Of a stretch of DNA of 64,000 nt, positions 25,823-32,961 are shown in pieces (positions within the stretch are counted from its first letter, which is position 1; the number at the start of each line of letters is the position of its first letter). The stretch covers positions 6,572,001 through 6,636,000 of the forward strand of contig NZ_LT670817.1 of assembly GCF_900129425.1 (NCBI RefSeq), read 5' to 3'. Both the position numbers and the translations under genes were made by a program. The stretch comes from Bradyrhizobium erythrophlei (GTDB lineage: Bacteria; Pseudomonadota; Alphaproteobacteria; Rhizobiales; Xanthobacteraceae). A model generated the notes under the pieces. The model did not search any database. It was given only the letters and a program-made list of their open reading frames with translations, and was not told the DNA's origin.

Positions 25823-26425
25823 TCATGCCTCCATGAAGACCGGAAAGAGCGAGGCCAGCAGCAATATCGCCATCACGATATTGAACACCCGGACCACCCG
25901 CACAGATGTGAGCCAGGGTCGCAGCGCACTGCCGAACAGCGCCCAGGCGACGCACGACATCGCTCCCATCCACAGGCTTATGGCGACCTGGATCAGGATA
26001 TTCCAGGGAAAGCTGGCAATCGCCGCATAGGCGGTGATGGTTCCGATCACCATCACCCAGCCCTTGACGTTGACCCACTGGAAAATCGCCGCGCCCCAGA
26101 ATGTCATGGGGCCCCGCGCGTTGTCCTGTCCCGATGCAACCGGCCCGGACATCGCGATCACGGCGGCGAGATAGACCAGATAGAGGGCGCCGGCATACTT
26201 CAAAATGGTCTGCAGCACCGGATAGGTGATGAAGATGGTCCCGAGGCCAAGCCCCACCGCGCCGACCATGAAGGCAAAACCGATCACGATACCCGCGACA
26301 TGCGGCAGCGTGCGGCGAAAGCCGTAATTCAGTCCCGACGACAACAGCATCACGTTGTTCGGCCCCGGCGTGAAGAACATCACGGCGGCGAACACGACGA
26401 AGGCGATGAAAAGCGGCTGTGTCAT
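25823..26425 (-). CDS. LysE/RhtB-family amino acid exporter
   Basis: A 200-residue inner-membrane protein with about six predicted helices. The family signature is near the N-terminus: FFTPGPNNVMLLSSGLNYG. Members export amino acids or related metabolites. It starts 8 bp after the EamA gene stop and lies in the ilvN-methyltransferase-EamA-LysE run, so overflow export of branched-chain amino acids is an attractive but unproven role. Confidence 0.9.
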   Translation of the reverse strand: MTQPLFIAFVVFAAVMFFTPGPNNVMLLSSGLNYGFRRTLPHVAGIVIGFAFMVGAVGLGLGTIFITYPVLQTILKYAGALYLVYLAAVIAMSGPVASGQDNARGPMTFWGAAIFQWVNVKGWVMVIGTITAYAAIASFPWNILIQVAISLWMGAMSCVAWALFGSALRPWLTSVRVVRVFNIVMAILLLASLFPVFMEA

Positions 26426-26433
26426 GGGTAGGC

Positions 26434-27324
26434 TCAGGCGATCTTGGGCAGGGCTTTTTCAGGCACGTCTTGCGGCCGCTTCGACAGCAGCATGACCGCG
26501 ATCCCGGCGACCACGATGACCATTCCGGAAAGCCGCAGCGGACCGAAGGTCTCGCCGAAAACAACCGTGGACGCCGCGGAGCCGACGAACGGCACCAGCA
26601 GCGCGAACGGCACCACCTGTGCCGCGGTGTAATCCCGCAGCAGCCGGCCCCACAGCCAGTAGGCGATGCTGGTGGAGATCGCGCCGACGAAGAGCATGCT
26701 GACCCACCCGGTCAGCGACATATGTACAAGCGCGCTCCACGTCGCGCGCGGCCCATCGACGGCAAACGCCAGCGCCAGCAGCGGCAACGGCGGCACCAGG
26801 CAGAGCCAGGCGAACAGGTCGAACATCGGCACCTCCCTCGCCTGCCGCAGCAAGAGATTGCCGATCGCGAAACTGACCGGCGAAATCATCAGCACGGCAA
26901 AGGCGCCGACGCTGAAATCGAAACCAACGGTGCCGCAGATCATCAGCAGGCCGATCGCGGCAACACCAATGCCGGCGATCTGCATCCGCGTCGGAATTTC
27001 ACGAAACGCCAGCACCGCGAACGCCACCGTAAACAGCGCCTGGCTCTGCACGATGACGCTGGCGAGCCCGACCGGAACGCCATGCGCGATCGCCCAGGAC
27101 TGCGCCAGGAACTGGCCGAGAAACAGCGTGGCACTGATCGCGATCAGCACGCGCCACGGCACGTTCGGCCGGCGCACGAACAGGCACGGCAGCGCGGCAA
27201 TCGCAAAGCGCATCGCCGTCATCAGCGCCGGCGACAATTCGTCGAGCGCCAGCCGGCTCGCGACAAAGGCGAGCCCCCAGATCACCGCCACCGCGACGGC
27301 AAGGCCGACATCGAAAGGCTTCAT
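26434..27324 (-). CDS. EamA/DMT-superfamily transporter
   Basis: A 296-residue protein with ten predicted membrane helices in two EamA repeats (first VAVAVIWGLAFVASRLALDELSP, second TGWVSMLFVGAISTSIAYWLWG). RhaT/YdcZ-like transporters of this group export amino acids or other metabolites. It is 6 bp downstream of the methyltransferase gene and 8 bp upstream of the LysE gene, so all are probably one transcript. Confidence 0.9.
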   Translation of the reverse strand: MKPFDVGLAVAVAVIWGLAFVASRLALDELSPALMTAMRFAIAALPCLFVRRPNVPWRVLIAISATLFLGQFLAQSWAIAHGVPVGLASVIVQSQALFTVAFAVLAFREIPTRMQIAGIGVAAIGLLMICGTVGFDFSVGAFAVLMISPVSFAIGNLLLRQAREVPMFDLFAWLCLVPPLPLLALAFAVDGPRATWSALVHMSLTGWVSMLFVGAISTSIAYWLWGRLLRDYTAAQVVPFALLVPFVGSAASTVVFGETFGPLRLSGMVIVVAGIAVMLLSKRPQDVPEKALPKIA

Positions 27325-27330
27325 CGACGT

Positions 27331-28026
27331 CTAGCTCTGCTCGGCGGGTTTCGGTTTGCGCAGCAGATAGGTGCCGTGCAGCGGCGCGTGGTAATCGGCC
27401 GAGACCAGCGTGAAGCCGGTGTCGGTCAGCAGCCGCTCGATCACCCAGCCGAAGGTCGAATATTCGTCACGCATATGGGTGACGACGCTGTCGCGCGAGA
27501 AGCCATGGTTCTTGATGTTGAAATCGGCCCACGCCTCGACATCCCGCTCGGGTCCGTCCGGCATGCTGGCGAAGACGATGTCGCGCAGGAAGAAGCTTGC
27601 ACCCGGCTTCAGCGCACCAAAGATCCGCGCCAGCGCCACCGCCTTCCAGAAATCCGGCAGATGATGCAGCGCGAACTCGCTGACCACGAGGTCATACGAG
27701 TTGGGCTGATAAGCGAAACTCAATAGTCCTGCCGACTGGGTGCGGATCGCAACCCTGCGGTCGCGCGCCTGGATTTCCGCCAGCGCCAGCATCGCCGGCG
27801 AAATATCGATCGCATCGACCTCGGCGCCCATCAGCGCCGCCTCGCAGGCCAATACGCCATTGCCGCAGCCGATATCGGCCACCCGCCAGCCACGCTGCAC
27901 GCCCAGCATGGTCAGCGCCGCACGCGCCCGCAGGTCGCGGTCGTCACCGCGGTCGTAGATCGAAGCAACCGCTGTATCGAGCCCGATCTGCCGCCGCTCG
28001 TTGTAGTACCAGTCGCGCGCCAGCAT
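27331..28026 (-). CDS. Class I SAM-dependent methyltransferase
   Basis: 231 residues. The SAM-binding motif I is VADIGCGNGVLACEAA (near residue 48), followed by the acidic VDAIDISPAML, and motif IV SYDLVVSEFALHHLPDFW. Resembles UbiE/Coq5-like small-molecule methyltransferases; no substrate is evident. It begins 3 bp after the ilvN stop, so it is very probably cotranscribed with ilvN, an unusual partner for that gene. Confidence 0.88.
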   Translation of the reverse strand: MLARDWYYNERRQIGLDTAVASIYDRGDDRDLRARAALTMLGVQRGWRVADIGCGNGVLACEAALMGAEVDAIDISPAMLALAEIQARDRRVAIRTQSAGLLSFAYQPNSYDLVVSEFALHHLPDFWKAVALARIFGALKPGASFFLRDIVFASMPDGPERDVEAWADFNIKNHGFSRDSVVTHMRDEYSTFGWVIERLLTDTGFTLVSADYHAPLHGTYLLRKPKPAEQS

Positions 28027-28029
28027 GGT

Positions 28030-28572
28030 TCACATCCCCTCGGGCCCGCGGCCGATCGCGGCGACGCCGGTGCGTGACACCTCGACCAGGCCGAGCGGGC
28101 GCATCAGGTCGATGAACTGGTTGATCTTGGCGGAGTTGCCGGTGATCTCGAACACGAAGCTTTCGGTGGTGGCGTCGATCACGCGGGCTCGAAACGCTTC
28201 CGCGAGCCGCAGCGCCTCGACCCGGTGCTCGCCGGTGCCGCGTAGTTTCACCATCGCCAGCTCGCGTTCGATCGAGCGGCCGGACAACGTCATGTCGACG
28301 ACGCGATATACCGGCACCATGCGGTCGAGCTGGTGCTTGATCTGCTCGATCACCATCGGCGTCCCCGTGGTGACGATGGTGATGCGGGAGAGGTGCTTCT
28401 GGTTCTCGGTCTCGGAGACGGTGAGACTCTCGATGTTGTAGCCGCGCCCCGAAAACAGCCCGATCACGCGCGCGAGCACGCCGGGCTCGTTCTGCACCAG
28501 TACCGAAAGCGTGTGCGCCTCGGTCGGTTCGTGGCGCTCTTCCATGAAGTAGGCGGATGCGGGCTGGTTCAT
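28030..28572 (-). CDS. ilvN: Acetolactate synthase small (regulatory) subunit
   Basis: Regulatory partner of IlvB that confers valine feedback inhibition. 180 residues: an N-terminal ACT domain (HTLSVLVQNEPGVLARVIGLFSGRGYNI, residues about 18-45) and a C-terminal ACT-like domain (ITGNSAKINQFIDLMRPLG). Length is typical. It lies downstream of ilvB with a dehydratase gene and two palindromic elements between. The methyltransferase gene follows after 3 bp. Confidence 0.95.
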   Translation of the reverse strand: MNQPASAYFMEERHEPTEAHTLSVLVQNEPGVLARVIGLFSGRGYNIESLTVSETENQKHLSRITIVTTGTPMVIEQIKHQLDRMVPVYRVVDMTLSGRSIERELAMVKLRGTGEHRVEALRLAEAFRARVIDATTESFVFEITGNSAKINQFIDLMRPLGLVEVSRTGVAAIGRGPEGM

Positions 28573-28595
28573 CTTCGTTTCCCATTATTCCTCGT

Positions 28596-28684
28596 CGTCA
28601 TGCCCGGCCTTGTGCCGGGCATCCACGTCTTCACTCTTGATGCGAAGGAAGACGTGGATGGCCGGGACAAGCCCGGCCATGACG
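28596..28684. repeat. Three-hairpin palindromic element (family B, copy 2)
   Basis: Outer stem CGTCATG/CATGACG, side arms GCCCGGC/GCCGGGC and GGCCGGG/CCCGGCC, and central CCACGTCTT/AAGACGTGG stem. It is the partner of 24525-24617. It lies between the dehydratase and ilvN genes. Confidence 0.85.
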
Positions 28685-28702
28685 GCCTCCTTCTCAAATA
28701 AC

Positions 28703-29692
28703 TCACGCCAGCACCTTGCCGCCGGCGGCACCGACGGCTTCCGCGGCGACCCATCGCTTGAACAGATCGAAATCAATGTTGCCGCCGCTGAGCACAAGGC
28801 CGACCCGCTTGCCGCGAATTTTCAGCTTGTCCTGCAGGGCGGCGGCGAGCGCGGCGGCGCCGGCGCCTTCCGCGAGGTTGTGCGTATCGGTCCAGTAGGC
28901 CCGGATCGCAGCGGCGACCTCGCCGTCGGTGACCTGCACGATGCGCGAGGCGCCCTTGCGAATGATCGCAAGGGCGTCGGGATCGGGAACGCGCGTCGCC
29001 ATGCCATCGGCCAGCGTATTGCTGGTCTCGGTCGTCACCACCGTGCCGGCGGCGAAAGACAGCGCGTAGGACGGCGCTTCGGTGGATTGCACGCCGACGA
29101 TTTCGGTGGTCAGCCCGAGCAGGTCGCGCGCCAGGATGCAGCCGCAGATGCCGGAGCCCTGTCCGATCGGAACATAGAGCACATCCAGGTCCGGCGCCTT
29201 GCGCAGCAGTTCGAGCGCGTAGGTCGCAACCCCCATCACCAGATCGGGATGGAACGACGGCACGAATTCGAGCCCATCAAGCCTGGCGCGGCGTTCGGCC
29301 TCCTCGCGGGCGGACTGAAAATCCTCGCCGTGTTCGACAAGGGTGGCACCGAAAGCCCGCATGGCGCGGTTTTTCTCGACCGAATTGCCTGACGGCACGT
29401 AGATCGTCACCGGCACGTGGTAGCGGCTTCCAGCAAAGGCAAGGCTCTGGCCATGATTGCCCCGCGTTGCCGAAATCAGCCCGGCGATATGCGGCCGCTC
29501 GCGCTTCAGGCGGTCGAGATAGACCAGCCCGCCGCGCACCTTGAAGGCGCCGATCGGCGTATGGTTCTCATGCTTGACGATCACGCTCGCGCCGAGCCGT
29601 TCCGACAGCAACGGCCAAGCGCAGGCCGGCGTCGGCGACATCGCCGCTCCCACGATGGCATGCGCGTGTTCCAGTTGGGCCAGGTTAAACAT
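28703..29692 (-). CDS. PLP-dependent threonine/serine dehydratase-family enzyme
   Basis: A 329-residue fold-type II PLP enzyme. The Lys of the cofactor Schiff base lies in PIGAFKVRGGL, the phosphate-binding glycine loop is PIGQGSGICGC, and SATRGNHGQSLAFAG contacts the substrate carboxylate. It lacks the C-terminal regulatory ACT domain of biosynthetic IlvA, so it resembles catabolic or biodegradative dehydratases. Between ilvB and ilvN it could feed 2-oxobutyrate into isoleucine synthesis, which is inference. Start ATG 29692 chosen (GGGAC upstream); ATG 29698 and 29713 are in frame too. Confidence 0.87.
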   Translation of the reverse strand: MFNLAQLEHAHAIVGAAMSPTPACAWPLLSERLGASVIVKHENHTPIGAFKVRGGLVYLDRLKRERPHIAGLISATRGNHGQSLAFAGSRYHVPVTIYVPSGNSVEKNRAMRAFGATLVEHGEDFQSAREEAERRARLDGLEFVPSFHPDLVMGVATYALELLRKAPDLDVLYVPIGQGSGICGCILARDLLGLTTEIVGVQSTEAPSYALSFAAGTVVTTETSNTLADGMATRVPDPDALAIIRKGASRIVQVTDGEVAAAIRAYWTDTHNLAEGAGAAALAAALQDKLKIRGKRVGLVLSGGNIDFDLFKRWVAAEAVGAAGGKVLA

Positions 29693-29718
29693 CGACATGT
29701 CCCGCATCACCATAGCTC

Positions 29719-29817
29719 GTCATCCCCGCGAAAGCGGGGATCCAGTAATCGCCGGCGCTAGAGGCTGAACGCGTCCGCCGCAGCGTACTGGATCGTCCGG
29801 TCAAGCCGGACGATGAC
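29719..29817. repeat. Three-hairpin palindromic element (family C)
   Basis: Outer GTCAT/ATGAC, side arms CCCCGC/GCGGGG and CGTCCGG/CCGGACG, and central ATCCAGTA/TACTGGAT stem. Same architecture as families A and B with different arm sequences. Located between ilvB and the dehydratase gene. Confidence 0.85.
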
Positions 29818-29850
29818 AGTGGAAGCTTTCTCTGCTCCGACGGACACATT

Positions 29851-31626
29851 TCACACCAGCGCCTTGCCGCCGGCGAAGGCCGCGGCGGTGGCTTCGTCGT
29901 TGGCTTCGGCCGGCAAGAGCATTTCGTTGTGTGCCTTGCCGGACGGGATCATCGGGAAACAATTCTCCAGCGCCGCCACCCGGCAATCGAACAGCACCGG
30001 GCGCTTGACGTTGATCATCTCCTTGATCGCGCCGTCGAGATCGCCGGGCTTGATGGCCTGGATGCCGACGCAGCCGAAGGCGTCGGCGAGCTTGACGAAA
30101 TCCGGCAGCGCTTCCGAGTACGTGTGCGACAGCCGGTTGCCGTGCAGCAGCTGCTGCCACTGCCGCACCATGCCCATATACTGGTTGTTCAGGATGAAGA
30201 TCTTGATCGGCAATTCATATTGAACCGCCGTCGACATCTCCTGCATCGTCATCTGCACCGAGGCATCGCCGGCGATGTCGATCACCAGGCTGTCGGGATG
30301 GGCGACCTGGACGCCGACCGCCGCCGGCAGGCCATAGCCCATGGTGCCCAGCCCGCCCGAGGTCATCCAGCGGTGCGGCTCCTCGAAGCCGAAGAACTGC
30401 GCCGCCCACATCTGGTGCTGGCCGACCTCGGTGGTGATGTAGACGTCGCGGCCACGGGTCGCCTCAAACAGTTTCTGGATCGCGAATTGCGGCAGGATGA
30501 TATCGTTGTTCTTTTTGTAGGACAGAGAATTGCGCGCGCGCCATTTCGCGATCTCCTGCCACCACGGCCTGATGTCGGGCTTCTTCGCCTCGGCCTTGAA
30601 CACCTGCAACAGATCGCCCAGCACATTGGCGGCATCGCCGATGATGGGAATATCGACGCGGATGTTCTTGTTGATCGAGGACGGATCGATGTCGATGTGG
30701 ATCTTCTTGGAGCCCGGCGAGAACGCGTCGATGCGCCCGGTGATGCGGTCGTCGAAGCGCGCGCCGACGCACAGCATGGCGTCGCAGCCGTGCATCGCCA
30801 TGTTGGCTTCGTAGGTACCGTGCATGCCGAGCATGCCGAGCCAGTTCTTGCCCGATGCCGGATAGGCCCCAAGCCCCATCAAGGTGGAGGTGATCGGAAA
30901 GCCGGTGGCTTCGACCAGCTCGCGCAGCAGTTTCGAGGCTTCGGGCCCCGAATTGACGACGCCGCCGCCGCTATAGATCACCGGCCGCTTGGCAGACGCC
31001 AACAGCGCCACAGCTTTGCGGATCTGCGCCGCGTCGCCCTTGACCCGCGGCGTATAGGACACGTGCACGTCGGACTTGCGCGGCGGGTGATAGGTGCCGA
31101 CCGCGAACTGCACGTCCTTGGGCACGTCGACCACCACCGGACCGGGGCGTCCGGTGCTCGCGACGTAGAACGCCTCGTGCAGCACCTTGGCCAGATCCTT
31201 GACGTCGCGCACCAGCCAGTTGTGCTTGGTGCAGGGCCGGGTGATGCCGACAGTATCGCATTCCTGGAACGCGTCGTTGCCGATCAAATGGGTCGGCACC
31301 TGGCCGGTGATGCACACCAGCGGGATCGAATCCATCAACGCATCGGTCAGCGGCGTCACCATGTTGGTGGCGCCAGGCCCCGACGTCACCAGCACCACGC
31401 CCGGCTTGCCGGTCGAGCGCGCATAGCCCTCGGCGGCGTGGCCGGCGCCCTGCTCGTGGCGCACCAGGATGTGCTCGATGTCCTCCTGCTGGAAAAGCTC
31501 GTCGTAAATCGGCAGCACCGCCCCGCCGGGATAGCCGAAGATGTGCTTGACGCCATGATCGATCAGCGCCCGCACGATCATGGCTGCGCCGGTCATCTGG
31601 TTCGGATCGTGGCTCTTGTCGCTCAT
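29851..31626 (-). CDS. ilvB: Acetolactate synthase large (catalytic) subunit
   Basis: Condenses pyruvate with pyruvate or 2-oxobutyrate using thiamine diphosphate, the first common step to valine, leucine and isoleucine. 591 residues. The catalytic Glu is in VRHEQGAGHAAEGYA near residue 55, with the family block VTSGPGATNMVTPL and the ThDP/Mg motif IAGDASVQMTMQEM...ILNN. Start ATG 31626 with CCGGAGC upstream. The longer open frame to 31710 runs through the attenuator terminator, so it is not used. Regulated by the leader/terminator directly upstream. Confidence 0.97.
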   Translation of the reverse strand: MSDKSHDPNQMTGAAMIVRALIDHGVKHIFGYPGGAVLPIYDELFQQEDIEHILVRHEQGAGHAAEGYARSTGKPGVVLVTSGPGATNMVTPLTDALMDSIPLVCITGQVPTHLIGNDAFQECDTVGITRPCTKHNWLVRDVKDLAKVLHEAFYVASTGRPGPVVVDVPKDVQFAVGTYHPPRKSDVHVSYTPRVKGDAAQIRKAVALLASAKRPVIYSGGGVVNSGPEASKLLRELVEATGFPITSTLMGLGAYPASGKNWLGMLGMHGTYEANMAMHGCDAMLCVGARFDDRITGRIDAFSPGSKKIHIDIDPSSINKNIRVDIPIIGDAANVLGDLLQVFKAEAKKPDIRPWWQEIAKWRARNSLSYKKNNDIILPQFAIQKLFEATRGRDVYITTEVGQHQMWAAQFFGFEEPHRWMTSGGLGTMGYGLPAAVGVQVAHPDSLVIDIAGDASVQMTMQEMSTAVQYELPIKIFILNNQYMGMVRQWQQLLHGNRLSHTYSEALPDFVKLADAFGCVGIQAIKPGDLDGAIKEMINVKRPVLFDCRVAALENCFPMIPSGKAHNEMLLPAEANDEATAAAFAGGKALV

Positions 31627-31682
31627 GGCTTGCTCCGGATGCGCTTTTCTGCGCGGCTTGTTCGGTTCGTTCTTCGGAAAAT

Positions 31683-31704
31683 AAAAAGGGGCCCAAGAGG
31701 CCCC
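31683..31704 (-). terminator. Attenuator terminator upstream of ilvB
   Basis: On the minus strand the hairpin GGGGCC-TCTTG-GGCCCC (31704-31688) is followed at once by five T. It lies 57 bp upstream of the ilvB start and 28 bp downstream of the leader peptide stop. A Rho-independent terminator inside the leader is the core of attenuation control. Confidence 0.9.
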
Positions 31705-31709
31705 ATGCA

Positions 31710-31750
31710 CACCGCCCGAATGTGGATGGCCCTAGCCATCCCCGGCGGTG
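31710..31750 (-). promoter_or_regulatory. Leader hairpin (pause or protector stem) of the ilvB attenuator
   Basis: Nested stems CACCGCC/GGCGGTG (31710-31716 with 31744-31750) and GGATGGC/GCCATCC (31724-31730 with 31735-31741). It overlaps the 3' end of the leader peptide frame and its stop codon, as the pause/protector hairpin of amino acid attenuators does. The alternative antiterminator pairing cannot be fixed by eye. Confidence 0.75.
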
Positions 31751-31797
31751 CGCCTGGGTACGACGACGATAAGGAGGTTGGTAATTTTATTACGCAT
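31732..31797 (-). CDS. ilvB leader peptide (21 residues)
   Basis: ATG 31797 to TAG 31732 encodes MRNKITNLLIVVVPRRTAGDG. The run Ile-Thr-Asn-Leu-Leu-Ile-Val-Val-Val contains seven branched-chain residues in nine. Ribosome stalling there when charged Ile-, Leu- or Val-tRNA is short would favour read-through into ilvB. The frame sits between a promoter (31830-31857) and the terminator (31683-31704). Ribosome site is modest (GGGAAG 13 bases upstream, GAG closer). Confidence 0.88.
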   Translation of the reverse strand: MRNKITNLLIVVVPRRTAGDG

Positions 31798-31829
31798 ATC
31801 GGCGCTCGGACTTCCCAAAGGTTGCGCGG

Positions 31830-31857
31830 AACATACTGCCCAAGCCCGGAAAGTCAA
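31830..31857 (-). promoter_or_regulatory. Predicted sigma-70 promoter of the ilvB transcript
   Basis: On the minus strand TTGACT (31857-31852) and TATGTT (31835-31830) are separated by 16 bases. Transcription would begin near 31823, about 26 bases before the leader peptide ATG. Confidence 0.65.
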
Positions 31858-31959
31858 GCCGGGGCGGTCTCACGCTGAAGTGAGAACTTAGCGAGGTTCA
31901 CGTCGTTCGGCGAGGGGGAATTTGCTTATTTCAGCCATGCGGGGCGGCCTGCCTCGATT

Positions 31960-32041
31960 GTCATTCCGGGGCGCTCGTGAAACGAGCGAACCCGGAATCT
32001 CAAGATTCCGGGTTCGCGTCTCCGACGCGCCCCGGGATGAC
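31960..32041. repeat. Three-hairpin palindromic element (family A, copy 2), overlapping the miaA 3' end
   Basis: Outer stem GTCATTCCGGG / CCCGGGATGAC, side arms CGCTCGT/ACGAGCG and CGCGTC/GACGCG, and central CCCGGAATCT/AGATTCCGGG. Its outer and central stems match 9931-10010 while both side arms differ in sequence. The last 14 residues and the stop codon of miaA lie inside it. Confidence 0.9.
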
Positions 32042-32956
32042 GCCTGATAGCCATTCCCCCGCCGCCTCCGGCCTCACCCACTCGAATTCCGGCAGCTGAT
32101 GCCGGAACCAGGTGAATTGCCGCTTGGCATAATGGCGGGTATCGCCGCGGCCGATTTCGGCCGCCGCCTCCAGACTGATCTCGCCGCTGACATGCCGGAT
32201 CAGTGCCGGCACGCCATGGGCCTTCATCGCCGGCAGCAAGGGATCAAGCCGCCGCGCCGCCAGTCGCCCGACCTCCTGCAGCGCGCCGGCCTGCAGCATC
32301 GCGCCAAAACGCGCATCGATCCGCGCGTAAAGCGCATCGCGATCGGGTGCGAGAAATACCGCTTTGAAGCTGCCCTGTGGCAACAGCGGCGGCAGGCCGT
32401 CGCGGTGCCAGTCGGTCAGCGATCGCCCGGTCGCTTCGACGACTTCCAGCGCGCGGGCGATGCGGGTGCGGTCGCGCGGTTTCAGGCGTTCGGCAGAGGC
32501 GGGATCGCGCCGCGCCAGTTCCGCATGCAGCGCCTCGACGCCGCCGCGCTCCAGCCGCGCCCGCACGCCTTCGCGTACCTCCGGCGCAATCGGTGGCACC
32601 GCCGACAGACCCCGCGTCAGCGCCTTGAAATACAGCCCTGACCCTCCTGTGAAAATCGGCAAGCGATTTTGCGCACGGGCTTCCGCCAGCACGGCAGCCG
32701 CATCGGTGACCCAGCTGCCCGCGGAAAAATTCACGGCGGCATCGACATGGCCATAGAGCCGGTGCGGAACCCGCGCCTCCTCCTCCGGCGTCGGCCGCGC
32801 CGTGATGATGCGGAGATCGCGGTACACCTGCATGGAATCGGTGTTGACGACGACGCCGCCGATCTTTTGCGCAAGTTCGAGCGCCAGCGCCGACTTGCCG
32901 CTGGCGGTCGGCCCTGCGATAAGCACGGCGTTGCTGCTCTCACGATGCGAATTCAC
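32000..32956 (-). CDS. miaA: tRNA dimethylallyltransferase
   Basis: Adds the dimethylallyl group to A37 of tRNAs reading U-starting codons. 318 residues. P-loop IAGPTASGKSALALELA at about 13-29, the substrate Asp and Ser in NTDSMQVYRDL, FTGGSGLYFKAL, and C-terminal YAKRQFTWFRHQ. The natural C-terminus probably ended soon after EFEWVRPE: the final SGVIPGRVGDANPES is encoded by the palindromic element at 31960-32041, which supplies a replacement stop. Start is ATG 32956, only 5 bp from the divergent serB start. Confidence 0.95.
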   Translation of the reverse strand: MNSHRESSNAVLIAGPTASGKSALALELAQKIGGVVVNTDSMQVYRDLRIITARPTPEEEARVPHRLYGHVDAAVNFSAGSWVTDAAAVLAEARAQNRLPIFTGGSGLYFKALTRGLSAVPPIAPEVREGVRARLERGGVEALHAELARRDPASAERLKPRDRTRIARALEVVEATGRSLTDWHRDGLPPLLPQGSFKAVFLAPDRDALYARIDARFGAMLQAGALQEVGRLAARRLDPLLPAMKAHGVPALIRHVSGEISLEAAAEIGRGDTRHYAKRQFTWFRHQLPEFEWVRPEAAGEWLSGVIPGRVGDANPES

Positions 32957-32961
32957 GTCAC

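Noticed and set aside
31627..31710. N-terminal extension of ilvB to 31710
   Set aside because: It would run through the attenuator terminator, and the family start is MSDKSHD at 31626 with a good ribosome site.
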